DNA from: Spodoptera frugiperda
Taxonomy: Eukaryota; Arthropoda; Insecta; Lepidoptera; Noctuidae
DNA: 64,000 bases
Assembly (NCBI RefSeq): GCF_023101765.2
Contig: NC_064220.1
Coordinates: 10,230,001-10,294,000 of the forward strand
Reading direction: 5' to 3'
Part shown: positions 9,286 through 19,876 of the stretch, one piece after another
How the letters are laid out: each line of letters begins with the position of its first letter
How positions within the stretch are numbered: the first letter of the stretch is position 1
The notes under the pieces: model-generated
Told to the model about the DNA's origin: nothing
What the model saw: the letters and a program-made list of their open reading frames with translations, nothing else
Databases searched by the model: none
Program-made: the position numbers and the translations under genes

Positions 9286-10167
9286 CTTTGAAATTGCTAT
9301 AGCTTGATTTGCTTATCTATTTAGATTATAATGAGACTAACTTTTTCATCAGACGTGAGCTGTCCCATCCTATGGAAAAGAGGGCGAGCCTATTGCCAAA
9401 CAAAATTGTAGGTCCATACTAGTCTTAGTACGGTAACCAATTGCTGAAAGTCAAAAGTACCCCTAATAGAAGAATTCTTCCAAAAACCCTTGCCTGTCAA
9501 GTCACGCTTGTGATTAGTCGACCAACAAGACAGTTTTATAACGTAACTCTGATGTATATTTTATAGGTACTCCCGTGCTATTTCAACCGACTCTGCTTGG
9601 CTCCTATTGATTGTTGTATGATCATCATTTATATCCTATATAGCCTTTCTCGATTTGGATTATCTAACAAAAACAGTAGTTACGGAATTAGCGCGTTTTA
9701 TAAAAAAATCCTAGGTATCTAAAATCATATGACATGAATAAAATTTAGTCAACAAAAGATAAATAGATAAGTAGTTAATTTATTACAAATATTTGTAATT
9801 TTTATCACCGAATTAAAATAATATAATGAATAAATTAAAATACCTTTTAAGAACAGGTAAGTAAATTATACCGAATTTAATGTTAATTAATTAAATTAAT
9901 ATGCAAATATTTGAATTATTATTCAAATAATTAAATAGTCACTTAATTTTGTTGCTTAATAGATTTTATTACAAAACATAGCGCCTTTTATTCTCAACAG
10001 ACGGAACGAATATGACTCTAAATTCTAATTGGCGACAAGCAAGCTGGAAAAGGTATGGTAACGAGCCTATTGCCTTAGTCCTTCAGGCTTCATATTAGTT
10101 CATCTCTTAGGTCAATCTCTGTAAAAAAACTCAATGAAACATTACATTAAAAATCAAAAACTCCTTA
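9286..10167. other. Unassigned, extremely A+T-rich in part
   Basis: Bases 9700-9965 are almost entirely A and T. No repeat copy is recognised. Confidence 0.45.
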
Positions 10168-10258
10168 AGATGCTCCGTGGAGGAGCGAAACATATTATGT
10201 TGCGTGTCGTGTGTGTGATTTGTGTTACACCTCCGCTGCAGCCTAAAAGTCAGGCCAC
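10168..10258. repeat. Repeat-M internal fragment
   Basis: Matches the centre of 8308-8555 in the same orientation: GCTCCGTGGAGGAGCGAAAC, GTGTGTG and TACACCTCCGCTGCA. The inverted ends are missing. Confidence 0.6.
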
Positions 10259-10485
10259 AGGCCTGGTCTCGCACGGAAAAGGTTTGAGTACTAATCACCA
10301 CTCTTAATACCTCACCATATTTTTCTTCACCGTTTGTCAGTGGTGTCTAAATAAACTTAGAAAGTACATATAACTCGGAAAAAGTCACATTGGTACTTGA
10401 AGTTGGTAGGTTTCGAACCCACACTCCCATTAGAAGTGGTGGTGTGTATCATAAACCTCCGAACCACTACAACCGACTGAATATT
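10259..10485 (-). repeat. SINE-L copy with tRNA-like head
   Basis: On the minus strand the head carries a box A-like TAGTGGTTCGG and box B GGGTTCGAAACC (10409-10420). Then come CTTTTTCCGAGTTATATGTA and the body, ending CTCAAACCTTTTCCGTGCG. This is the most complete copy and shows the family to be tRNA-derived. Confidence 0.7.
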
Positions 10486-11040
10486 AAGAGAACCTATTTA
10501 AAAAAAATACTACCAGTATCTACCAACCATTACAACTTGCTATACCAATCTAAATAAAATCTCGAGCTAACGGTATCACTCCCTTCCTAGCTTACTTGCT
10601 TGCTACCATAAAAAAAAACATTTACACCATCGCAACATCAACTTAATTATAATTTAATTACCTTCTACAGTTGATTACGAATAAAAAATGTAAGTTATCT
10701 TACTAAGTTATCTTGATATACTTATTAGTAATCGTTGCTTAACTTGCTTACAGCTAATTCTAAGACCACACATGTTACTTAATGATTACTTAGAAGCAAC
10801 TTAGTTGTGGTAATGTTACTTGAATGTTGCATACATTTTGATTATCGTATAAATATATGTGTAAATAAGTCTTGAAAAGGGAGTCTCTGAGTGCCCAAAT
10901 GCCTAATATCTGAATATTTTGGTTTGAAATAATTATTCATTTCGTCTATTAGTTTGTAGATTTTTTGCAAAATCTCCACACAGCAAATTGATCTAAATAA
11001 AAAGATTTTTTTATTGAGATCGATTATTAATTTTGTATTA
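10486..11040. other. Unassigned DNA
   Basis: Several GCAACTTA/TAAGCAAC-like short inverted pieces occur around 10730-10830. They are too degraded to define an element. Confidence 0.4.
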
Positions 11041-11150
11041 CTCTCCGGCAACGCACCTGTGACTCCTCTGGTGTTACGGGTGTCCATGGGCGGCGCTGAT
11101 CGCTTACCATCCGGTGACTCGTTTGCTGGTTTGCCTCCTATTCCATAAAA
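11041..11150 (+). repeat. LINE 3' end, second copy
   Basis: Reads CCGGCAACGCACCTGTGACT, TGTCCATGGGCGGCGCTGAT and TTGCCTCCTATTCCATAAAA. It is collinear with the LINE end at 4995-5125, including GGCGCTGATCGCTTACCA, and keeps the CCATAAAAAA tail. Confidence 0.65.
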
Positions 11151-11202
11151 AAGTATTTCTAATATTATTCATACATACATAATATCACGCTTTTCTTTCT
11201 TT

Positions 11203-11285
11203 GTGATAGTAGAGACAATGGAACGTCAAATGACTCGATTCTAGCATACCTCTTTCGCTACAGATGCATTCATCAATCTCTTCAT
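11203..11285. repeat. Repeat-J fragment
   Basis: Resembles 59194-59405: GTAGAGACAATGGAACGTCA and CCTCTTTCGCTACAG against GTTAGAGACAATGAAACGCC and TTCTTTGGCTTCATC. Family nature unknown. Confidence 0.4.
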
Positions 11286-11451
11286 TTAATGTCTGCTTGT
11301 CGATTGGATCGTCAATTTGGTCGATTTTTTATCTATACATATAATAAAATCGTAGAAAAGTGCTGTCTGTACATTGAAAATAAAAATAAAAAAAATAGCA
11401 GGGGTTATTGTTATGTCGATGTCGAACCCAAAAATGTAATTAACTTTTTTT

Positions 11452-11513
11452 TTGTCTGTTTGTCTGTTTGTCTGTTTGTCTGTTTGTCTGTTTGTCTGTT
11501 TGTCTGTTCGTCT
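11452..11513 (+). repeat. Octamer microsatellite (TCTGTTTG)n
   Basis: About seven units of alternating TCTG and TTTG, the last changed to TTCG. It lies 120 bp inside the Helitron-like element. It encodes the artefactual Gln/Thr/Asp/Lys repeat seen in one frame. Confidence 0.9.
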
Positions 11514-11811
11514 GTGCGCGCTAATCTCAGAAACGGCTGATCCGAGTTGGATGCGGTTTTCACGAATATATTGTGGGATGCTTAAATTTACATTTAGTGT
11601 TTGTTTCATGTCAATCGGTTCATAAATAAAAAAGTTATGTCAAATTAAAGAATCACGTCGAACATTCTATGCTTATACCATTAATCTCCGCAACTATTTG
11701 ACGGATTTGGTTGAAATTTGGTACAGATATAGTTTAGAACCTTAGAAAGGACATAGATATATTTTTATTTCAAAAATCAAAAAATAAAAATAAGAAATAA
11801 ATTATTTATAA

Positions 11812-12111
11812 ATAATTCTATGTCGATCGTTACACGACTTCGGTTCATGTTATTGTTTTAATTCATCGAAAAAAAGTAAATAAATAGTAAAAAGGTATGA
11901 AAAAAATAATATCAATATAATAAAACATTTAGTACAAAGAAAATGCTCTAACGGAGTATAGATAATTCTATGTCGATCGTTACACGACTTCGGTTCATGT
12001 TATTGTTTTAATTCATCGAAAAAAAGTAAATAAATAGTAAAAAGGTATGAAAAAAATAACATCAATATAATTAAACTTTTAGTACAAAGAAAATGCCCGA
12101 ACGGAGTATAA
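11812..12111 (+). repeat. 150-bp tandem duplication
   Basis: Copy 1 (11812-11961) and copy 2 (11962-12111) differ at only a few positions (for example ATATAATAAAACATTT versus ATATAATTAAACTTTT, and GCTCTAACGG versus GCCCGAACGG). Both begin ATAATTCTATGTCGATCGTT. The low divergence points to a recent duplication in the Helitron-like element or its source copy. Confidence 0.9.
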
Positions 12112-12813
12112 ATAAATAATCCAAGTTGTCTTTATCCTCGATAGATGGCGTTGGGATCGAAATAGATCGCGCTATGGTTTCGTTACATTCATTTGGTTGG
12201 GTATCGGCCGAGCGCTTCGGTACTATCGTAGAAAAAGTGTATTATCAGTCGTATGATTATTTGTCTGTAGTGGTCCTGCTGTTTCGTATATTCTAAATTG
12301 GTTTCGTTGTATTTGTCAATTAATAAGTTTATTTGTTGGGTTTTCCTGGTTTTTTGGTTAAACTATTTAACGTAGGTTTAGTTTGATATCGATTATTAGT
12401 AGTTACTGTAGTTAGTTTTTTTAATAAAATTGTAAGTCTAATTTATAAATTAATTAGATTAGATTTAAGTCGTTTCTTTTAAATTATTTAGTTTAAGCTT
12501 GGTTATTATAGCATAGAGGATAGGTTGTAATATAGTTTCTTTTTTAATTGTTATAAATTCGTAATTCGTAGCTTTCTTTAGTTTTAAGTTAGTTTAAGTC
12601 CGTTTTTAAACTATTTTTTCAATGCCCTAAGTGAGTATACATCTATTAAATTCAAACGCAGAGCTCATTATGTTGATTTTTGAAGAGTTCCCTGGAATAT
12701 CTTCCACATCTCATTTTTGAAGAGATCCCGCGAAATCGGGAACTATGTGGTTAAAACCAAAAATTTGCCGGAAGTCACTATTCCACGCGAACGAAGTCGC
12801 GGGCAAAAGCTAG

Positions 12814-13426
12814 TATAAAATATAACTCTATGTTATTAAATTTAAATTTATACTTATTATAAAATTGTTGATAGTTTCGTTGACACGAAGCCAATAATAA
12901 ACTTACTATATTTAATATTAATATGGTAGCTATATTTCAAAAAACTTATTTCACCTAATGATAAATTTAAAAACAGACAAAATTATTTGATTTTATAATA
13001 GATTTAATGTTTCACACTATTAAATTTCATAATAATTCAAGTAAAACAGATGTTTTATACATTTTTATACAAATATTTGAATAAAAACGACACTAAATTA
13101 TTTTATAAATTCTTCATAATAGTACTATTATGAATAAAACGAATAGAAATTCGAATAATAAATATTAAAACTCATACAATTTGCATCAATAATATTTTGA
13201 TTAGATTTATACAATAATATATATTTTTTTGATATTATACAGTTACAATTTAATTTTGTTAATGATACCTAAATATTATTTATTAATATTAGTTCGTCAT
13301 AAAATTGGTTTGAAAAATACTGTACATGTGTTTTTTTTTTAGTTATTTTTTTACTATTTGACAAGATTTTACAACAGACAGATGGCAATTTTTCACTAAA
13401 ATCGTTTAGAAGAGAAAGTAACTGAA
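12814..13426. other. Unassigned, very A+T-rich DNA
   Basis: Nearly pure A/T over 12830-13270 with many TTATAAA and AATATT runs. No repeat copy is recognised. Confidence 0.5.
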
Positions 13427-13588
13427 AGATGCGTTCTATGGATGACTTTTCTAATCGATACATCACATACTCGAGCTGCGCATCTTCCTCGCACAGTTTA
13501 GTATGAGTGGAAACTGTCACATATTTAGTTAGCCATTACATCTTCGTAGCATAGCTATATAGCACATCTCTGGTAGAAAATCACCCAA
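13427..13588 (-). mobile_element. MITE-D copy 1, truncated
   Basis: Contains TCGATACATCACATACTCGA, GCTGCGCATCTTCCTCGCAC and GTAGCATAGCTATATAGCAC, ending ATCTCTGGTAGAAAATCACC. This is the reverse of the MITE-D left half at 46.7 kb. The second arm is gone. Confidence 0.65.
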
Positions 13589-13865
13589 AAGGTTTAACCT
13601 CCAAAAACCTAAACGTGGTTAAAAAACAAAACTGAACCGACTAACATTTTTCAAGTGCTAACAAATGGCGTAAGTTAGAATGAAATATAGAGTCGTTAAC
13701 CATTTGAGTGGTAGAGCGAGACCACTATTGTGTTGTCAGTTAAACAACACCAGTCAACTCTAATTTACGTTGCAAGTTTAACTAATTACTTAACTGGGTT
13801 TATTTCGGTGTTGTTGTTTTGGTTGAAGATGGTACTAAGTTGGTAAGTCGTTGCGGTTGGCGACT

Positions 13866-14130
13866 TTTTTTATGTTGAATGGGTCGACGTTTGGCCGCTA
13901 TCTCACCTGATGGTAAGTGATGATGCGGCCTACGGTGGAGCACGTCTGCCCATAAGTAACCTATTCACTCGGGCTTTGAAGACACCCAGGTTATACCCAT
14001 CAGGAAACACAGACTCCGGCAAGGAGTTCCACTCCCTAGCAGTTCGCACAAGGAAGCTTGAAGCGAAGCGCTTCGTGCGAGTGGGTGGGATATCTACCAT
14101 GAAGCGGTGACGCCTCGTCGATTGTCTTGT
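13866..14130. repeat. Repeat-N (retroelement-like), copy 1
   Basis: Begins GCTATCTCACCTGATGGTAA, then GGTGGAGCACGTCTGCCCAT, CAAGGAGTTCCACTCCCTAG and GAAGCGCTTCGTGCGAGTGG. This is a widespread lepidopteran repeat with a second piece at 58.0 kb. A 66-codon frame crosses it, but I cannot tie the translation to a domain, so I do not call it coding. Confidence 0.6.
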
Positions 14131-15040
14131 ACTTGACTGTTGAGTAAAGAAAACTGTGCTATTGAGGTTTTGATTTTTGAAAATTTCTTAAGTAGATTCC
14201 ACAAACACAATCACAGATGTAAAATTTTCCGTACGTTTAGGCGTTTTTGGCATACCTATTATTGAAAACGAGCAATACACATATGACCCCTTTCTGGGCA
14301 GGACTTGGCTTCTCCTAGATGTGCAGTCTCTTTTGTGCCTTTGAACTTAAGTCATTCTATCTCCTGCATTAAATTAATTTATTTCATTAAATGCAAATAG
14401 GAAATTGGATGATATCGTTTTCTTATTTTAATTTCGATTTATTTCGTTTCGGGATCCAAGACAGATAGAGACAAAGTTGTTCATGTCCCTGGGATGCGCT
14501 AGTGTTCCGGGTTTTCAGATTGTATTTACTATTAGTACCATTAAAAAGTTTCTCAATATCAATGTCGATCGATTGGAATTCGATTCAAGACCCAAGGTTC
14601 TATTTCAGAAATTCAACCACTCAGGAAGCTTAAAAGTTTAATGTTAACCTATTCCATTATCTCCTTTTATCCCTCCATTCAAATACATAAGTCGTGATCT
14701 TAAGTTCGAATCTCCAGAAGAACCAACTTCTGTCAAACTCATTCTTTGCAGTCATTCTCTTGACAAAATTATTGTCATACACTTATAAACGATCTGTTAA
14801 TACCTCCAAGATAGTGATCACTTAAGTCCACAACAAATAACTTGAGCCCGTATAACATAGTGAAATAGTATCAAGAACATATATAAAAAAAAAAACTAGA
14901 AGATAAGACGACGTAGGTACTAGTAGAACATGTTCTACGACCAGTAAATGACCTGCCTACTCAATATTATTATTGAACTATGCACTCCAAAAGGTTCCGT
15001 GGCCTTACTTGCTACTATGTTTATTGTTTGCCATTGTTTT
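14131..15040. other. Unassigned DNA
   Basis: A poly-A run lies near 14885. No coding or repeat signal is recognised. Confidence 0.45.
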
Positions 15041-15044
15041 TTAG

Positions 15045-15152
15045 TGAGACAGGTGCGCAGCCGCACCGCGCTTGCTCATGCGCCATGCGCCAGTCTCCTA
15101 CCAACGTGCGCCGGAGTCGGTCGCGCGCCGCCCCAACCGACCAATCACGTGA
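15045..15152 (+). promoter_or_regulatory. CpG-rich promoter candidate
   Basis: About 100 bp rich in CpG (GCGCAGCCGCACCGCGCTTG, CATGCGCCATGCGCC, GGTCGCGCGCCGCCCC) in A+T-rich DNA. It ends with a CCAAT box (15141-15145) directly followed by a CACGTG E-box (15146-15151). No TATA box. An RNA start just downstream is inference. Confidence 0.35.
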
Positions 15153-15290
15153 ACGTATTCAAAAAAACTATCTAGTGTATGTGTTGTGTTATTAATACAT
15201 AAATTTGAATAATAAAAAGTGTGTGTGAATATTGTGCTGTGCATAACCTATTGGATATTTTTGGTTTTTTGTAATTAAAGGATTATTTTC
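15153..15290 (+). other. Possible non-coding first exon
   Basis: Lies directly after the CpG-rich block. The only ATG (in GTGTATGTG) opens a frame that stops within a few codons. It is followed by a good splice donor, CG|GTGAGTTTG, with GT at 15291. A 5' UTR exon is possible, but no coding exon was found downstream on this strand. Confidence 0.25.
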
Positions 15291-15405
15291 GGTGAGTTTG
15301 TTTGTAACTAGTTATTATTTTAAGCTTGTTTTAATTGGATGTATTTTATTGTTATGGTCGTGTCACGAGTGCTATTCAGAGTCCGTAATCTAACATAAAA
15401 CAAAC

Positions 15406-15490
15406 GTAAAGAGTTCATTCGTCTGTTTGTATGCGCTAATCTCCGGTAGTGCTAATCCGATTTGGATTTTTTTTCTGTAGAGATCTGATA
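15406..15490 (+). repeat. Helitron-like fragment
   Basis: AGAGTTCATTCGTCTGTTTG and GCGCTAATCTCCGGTAGTGC match the sub-5' region of the Helitron-like copies (compare minus strand at 23.0 kb). Both ends are lost. Confidence 0.45.
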
Positions 15491-15744
15491 GTTTTAATCT
15501 CCAGGAAGGTTATTATAGGACATTATTATACTATAGAAGTCCGCGTATTAAATAATTGTCAAGGTTCTATAGTGACTAGAGAACAGAATACATATATCAT
15601 ACCTCTGTTTTTCCTGCAGTTTCCTCAGGGACTTTTCCTGTGAGGATATGATGTCTCTACATTTCGTGATTTTGTTGTGATCGTTTTGTGAACCTGATTG
15701 AAAAAGAGTAACCTATGGAGTTTCTTGTTCATTCTTCTCCATAG

Positions 15745-15900
15745 GAATCTAAACTTTGGAACGAGCAAATAGCTTCATTAGAGGACTGATCGACAGAGAG
15801 ACATTTATTTTTTAATATTATAATATTTGCTGTGACATACAAAAGTCCCTTACCGGTCAATTTGAAATAAATAATTTTGATTTTGACTTTGACTTTGAGA
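15745..15900 (+). repeat. LINE 3' end with TTTGAC tail
   Basis: Contains AACTTTGGAACGAGCAAATA, then TCAATTTGAAATAAATAATT and a (TTTTGAC)-type tail. The layout matches the minus-strand copy at 38.3 kb: an LWN-type C-terminus followed by a TTGAAATAAA polyadenylation-like end. The frame is broken by stops. Confidence 0.55.
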
Positions 15901-16204
15901 TCGCCAACCCGTCTTAGGTAACTGAAAAGATTGTGACATATATCTTCTTAAATAGAGAAGGTCCATAGTCTTGCAGTAGTGTCACGGACAGTAAATGATA
16001 ATGATGATATTTGAATAATAATAATAACAAAAAACTAGTTTTTTCTTAAGGTTAAATATGACAGTATTATAAGGAAAATATTTTTCCTTTAACATAATTA
16101 CTTGTTTAATTATTGTAGCCATGAATAGTAGACAATTATTTTTATGATGTCAGTATCGTCCTTGTTTATAAATAAATTGTGGAATTGATCTCAGAAACTG
16201 CTTT

Positions 16205-16548
16205 GATGGTCAAGTGTTAATGGAAGTGTTTTAAAAAACTGCTTTAGCGCCATTTCGTAGTGGGATAAGATTTACTTGCAACGGGAAATGTATTACTTGA
16301 CGGGATAGTTTTCTGGGTGAACAGTAACATTTTCCCAGTCCGGAGTGCTTTCCGGACCAGGCAAAATGTTACTCGTACCGGGCAAAGCGCTTTTCGCTTT
16401 TACTACATTATTCAGTAATAGCTGTACTGGAATTATGCTCGGTATGCTTATGGCAATAGACTTCCTACCTACACAGCACTCATAACTGTTATGAGTCATA
16501 CCATAACAGGTGGAAAGTGGGTGCAACAATGTGAAGATACATCTGTGC
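16205..16548 (-). repeat. SINE-C-related block with strong hairpin
   Basis: The 3' part (ATGGCAATAGACTTCC through GGTGGAAAGTGGGTGCA) resembles the SINE-C body (ATGGCAATAGGCTCACC, GGTGAAAAGTGGGTGTAC). Upstream lies a GC-richer stretch with no match elsewhere in the window. It carries a 16323-16373 hairpin: an 11-bp outer stem AGTAACATTTT/AAAATGTTACT and a 7-bp inner stem GTCCGGA/TCCGGAC. A 78-codon frame runs through it on the minus strand with no recognisable domain. Confidence 0.4.
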
Positions 16549-16561
16549 TTTTTGTTTTATT

Positions 16562-16860
16562 TTTGGGGGAAAATCATCCAGTGACTTCTCCCGCCTTGGG
16601 TGAGGCTAGAAGGAGTGTCAGACTCTTACTGACTTAAAATCATCCCGTTCATACCCCCCCTGCTTTTCGAGCGTCCCGGTAAACTCGCTAGGTAGTCCGT
16701 ATCTCTGGATCATGCATCAGCCCTACTGGGCCCCATTTATGGTGGTCTCTGATAGCTCTTTGAGACGTGTGCTGAACGCGATGCGTCGTACGCATGGGTC
16801 TGGTTCTGGTTGGGTGGCGAGCTACCCTTGCTCGCCGTCCGCAGACCCGCAACACACCTG
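16562..16860 (-). repeat. SINE-A copy, longest form
   Basis: Minus orientation (tail side at 16562). It has the family core (TGACTTCTCCCGCCTTGGGT, CAGACTCTTACTGACTTAAA) and extends past the usual TGGGCCCCAT boundary into GCGATGCGTCGTACGCATGG and GGCGAGCTACCCTTGCTCGC. It may therefore show a longer 5' head than the other copies. Confidence 0.7.
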
Positions 16861-17573
16861 TGCTTACCTCTTCAAAGATTTAAAAGTTGTGACGATATCT
16901 TACGTCATGTATGTTATGATCTCAAGATTTTATTGTTTATCGTTTACGTAAACAATTATTTGACTTTCACAATCAAGTTTTGTATAAACTAAGGTTAGAA
17001 ATAACCGATTATTAGATAATCATATAATTATATTATGACCCGATTTATCGATGTTTTGAATAACTATCGAGTTCAATCGGTTTTGTAATAATAACAAGAA
17101 TGGGGTATTGTTTGTGATTGTGTAGTGGGTTCAGTGGTTGTTAATGCGATTGGGAAGGTTACAGGTTCCATTTTAATTAGAGATTTTGATTTCCTAAAAC
17201 AGCATTTATTTATATAATTTTTCATATTCGCAATTCTTCATAGTAGCAAGGAAAATAGAGCTATGCTTTTCACTGTATACTTGAAAATTAAAAATTCCAA
17301 TTAGATTGATCAAAAGTACAACTGCGAAGGTTACAGGTTCGATTACTAGGTAAACATTATTTATATTTTTATTAAACAACTGCCTGTGTACAGACTGTAT
17401 ATACTTATTATGTCTAGGTAATAACCGTGATGTTACATTACCTTAGTTAAATAAAAACTACAATTAATTACCATTATGAACTTCACGCTTGCTTGCCTTG
17501 AAAGCGTAAGCAGTGCTCTAAAAATACTTCATTTAAACAGAAAATTGAGGGTTAGTACCTAACAAACATAAAA
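16861..17573. other. Unassigned DNA with two tRNA-like scraps
   Basis: The 15-mer GAAGGTTACAGGTTC occurs exactly at 17154-17168 and 17326-17340. The first is preceded by CAGTGGTTGTTAATGCGA and the second followed by GATTACTAGG, which looks like box A and box B pieces of an old SINE. Otherwise nothing. Confidence 0.4.
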
Positions 17574-17645
17574 GTCGTAATGGCTCAGTGATTAAGGTGT
17601 CGGCATTTGAAATTAAAAAGGTGGGTTTGAAAAACATGTGAATTA
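17574..17645 (+). repeat. tRNA-headed SINE scrap
   Basis: TAATGGCTCAGTGATTAAGG fits box A, followed by GGTGTCGGCATTTGAAATTA and a weak box B (GTGGGTTTGAAAAAC). Too decayed to be a tRNA gene. Confidence 0.35.
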
Positions 17646-17937
17646 GTGCCTTCTTTATAATTAATCATACATTAAAATAACTTTATGCTTTTTATTCCCA
17701 GAGGGGTGGGCAGATGTGTATAAAATGTCACACTCAATTATTCCATTTCCTTTATGGTTATAGGTTTTATCTTTCATATACAGTGTGACTTGTAATTCGT
17801 CGCATTCATCTCAGGAGGTGATATTATAACCAATTTCCTATAAAATTAGCCTTGAGGTTTCTTGGCCGAATGTGGCTAGTTTCTGAGATATTTGGTTGGA
17901 TTTTTTGACCATAAACAAAAATAGAATCAAAGAATCG

Positions 17938-18112
17938 TCGTCATCATCATCTTTATCATCCTCATCAGCCTATACTCGTCCACTGCTGGACATAGGTCTC
18001 TCTTGCCACGCAACTGAGCTCGGTCTTCAGCTCTACGCATCCAACTACTACTAGCTAGCTACCTTGCGTATATCGTCACTCCACCTAACTGGAAGGCGCC
18101 AAGAGAATAGTT
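17938..18112 (+). repeat. Old LINE-like dispersed repeat
   Basis: A (TCA)-rich lead, then CGTCCACTGCTGGACATAGG, CGGTCTTCAGCTCTACGCAT and TCACTCCACCTAACTGGAAG. It matches a very common lepidopteran repeat type, probably RTE-derived. No open frame. Confidence 0.6.
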
Positions 18113-18377
18113 CTTCGAAATTCCTTTGTTCATCCTGACTATAAAATAAAACAATAAATATCAGTCTTTTACACTTCAAAGGTTCTCTGCCTACCCAATT
18201 ACCGAGCTAAAGGTCGTTTATAAAAAAAAACGATCAAATTATATTCTTCCTATAATTCGAACCCAGGATAGAGACGTGATTATAGTCCAAATAACACATA
18301 ACGTCACGACTTTTATTGTTTAAAGGAGCAGAGCACATAACATTTTGTAGAAAACCCCGTGAACTACATATATTATA

Positions 18378-18528
18378 GACTGCACGGTTGGCACGGTGGC
18401 TGGGCAACTAGCTGCCATGCAACGTGTAGAGGGTTCGATACCCACAAGCGTCGTGTCGGTGTCATGGGCATGTGAAATTGTTTGTAACCGCACCTAACGA
18501 CACAAGAGAAAACCCTAGAGTGGGGCAA
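18378..18528 (+). repeat. SINE-G copy, plus orientation
   Basis: The head ACTGCACGGTTGGCACGGTG and GGCTGGGCAACTAGCTGCCA is followed by GAGGGTTCGATACCCAC (box B), then GTCATGGGCATGTGAAATTG, ending with CCCTAGAGTGGGGCAATTTT. It is tRNA-derived with a degenerate anticodon arm. Confidence 0.7.
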
Positions 18529-18635
18529 TTTTTTAAATAGATTAATTAAAATAAAATACTCAATGCCATGTTTATTACATTACTAACATAGGCTAAGAAC
18601 AACTAACAAATTATGGAAACAATAATGTAAATTTA

Positions 18636-18765
18636 TGCGGTGTCTAAATAATCTTAGAAAGTACATTACTCTGTCACTCGGAAAAAGTAACATTGGTATT
18701 TGCCATTAGCAGGTTTTGAACCCGCACTCTTATGAATAAGAAGCGGACATCTTAATTATCAGGAC
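18636..18765 (-). repeat. SINE-L copy, head and proximal body
   Basis: The reverse strand has box B-like GTGCGGGTTCAAAACCTGC, then ACTTTTTCCGAGTGACAGAG and GTACTTTCTAAGATTATTTA. It follows the SINE-G copy by about 100 bp. Confidence 0.65.
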
Positions 18766-18785
18766 TTCATACAATAATAATTGCA

Positions 18786-19196
18786 TTAAACAAGTTTTCT
18801 GATCCAGCGAGTATATATTTAATATTATGTTATATATAATTTTACATAGATTATACAAACTCTGTCTACCCCTTTTAGAAATAGAAGGCGTCATGCATTA
18901 TCAAGGCGTGCTATATCATTATGTATAGGGTGCTTTATTTTTCCTTTCCGACCCAAATGAGGGTAATTTGAGGTAATTATGATGAATGACTAACTGCGTT
19001 AGTCGTGTGACCTTGGGTAAATTCTGTTTGTGTTATAGAAGTGGTATAAAGTATTTATTTAATGTAGTTTTTTCTATATCGAAGTGCTATATTTTATATT
19101 ATATAGTATATTTATTGTACTGTGTTGCTGTGTGAGTTTAATTTGCATGTTTTTGGAAATTACCAACAGTTTTTTATTTTTGTAGACTTATACAGG
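18786..19196. other. Unassigned DNA with repeat-E scrap
   Basis: CTCTGTCTACCCCTTTTAG and AGAAGGCGTCATGC (18860-18895) resemble repeat-E seen at 31.2, 33.0 and 36.8 kb. The rest is A+T-rich. Confidence 0.4.
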
Positions 19197-19314
19197 AGAA
19201 TTGCGGACTACCTAGCGGGTTTACCAAGGCTCCGGCTCGAAAAGCAGGAATATGTGGTTTTTAGTCAGTAAGAGTCTGATATCTCTCTCGCCTCGCTCAA
19301 GCTGGATGATTTGC
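19197..19314 (+). repeat. SINE-A copy
   Basis: TTGCGGACTACCTAGCGGGT, GGCTCCGGCTCGAAAAGCAG and GTCAGTAAGAGTCTGATATC. It lacks the first 40 bases of the family and has a small deletion before the tail. Confidence 0.75.
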
Positions 19315-19876
19315 ACAAGTAAACGCTTTATTATTCATAGGGATGTTCCATTATAAAAATAATGTTTGACGTGGTAACTAAACCTGAAATCAGAATACGA
19401 ATACTTCACCAACAAAGTCCAGTAGTCAATATTTACCGTCTTTGCCAGTTTTTGGAGAAATATTTTAGCTTTTAATCCACTAACAACACAAAGATTTCAC
19501 GGTTCATAGATCTCACGATATCAATAACTCTGTATATAAGCAAAACACACAAGGCTTACCAACATCTACTTATATCTACTTACCTACTACTATACTATTA
19601 TACGGATAATGGTTATATATACTATAAATATATACTATTTTCTATACGGTGTTTACACAAACACATAAATTAGCACACACACAATTAAATCAATCAGACC
19701 AAGGTGATGGATAATATCAAGTATCAAGAAAATCCCGCGCATTTGAAATTGTAATTCTCAACTTGAACATAAAGTTTCTATAGGTATTGAGAGTAGTATC
19801 TGTCAAGTTAGAGTGAACTATAGGCTGAATACACCCGGTACCTTTGCCAAACGCTTTGCGACGATTTATTCTGTTA
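19315..19876. other. Unassigned DNA
   Basis: ATATACT-rich near 19600. No element is recognised. Confidence 0.45.

Larger units (their letters stand above)
11332..12813 (+). mobile_element. Helitron-like element, 1.48 kb, non-autonomous
   Basis: Starts TC after A (11331) with TCTATACATATAATAAAATC, the usual start of lepidopteran Helitron-like repeats. Ends CTAG before T (12814), preceded by CGCGAACGAAGTCGCGGGCA, which forms the short 3' hairpin. Inside are an octamer microsatellite (11452-11513), Helitron-typical GCGCGCTAATCTCAGAAACG, a direct 150-bp duplication (11812-12111) and A+T-rich filler. There is no Rep or helicase frame, so it must depend on an autonomous partner. The 107-codon frame on the minus strand is only the microsatellite read through. 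Confidence 0.75.

Noticed and set aside
11286..11609. 107-codon frame with a Gln/Thr/Asp/Lys repeat
   Set aside because: It is the TCTGTTTG microsatellite of a Helitron-like element read through; the overlapping plus-strand frame (11289-11540) is the same artefact.
11812..12111. LTR pair
   Set aside because: The two 150-bp copies are directly adjacent with no internal region, and there is no TG...CA end, primer-binding site or gag/pol frame.
13910..14110. 66-codon frame in repeat-N as a coding gene
   Set aside because: Repeat-N is a dispersed family; the frame is not kept in the second copy and shows no domain.
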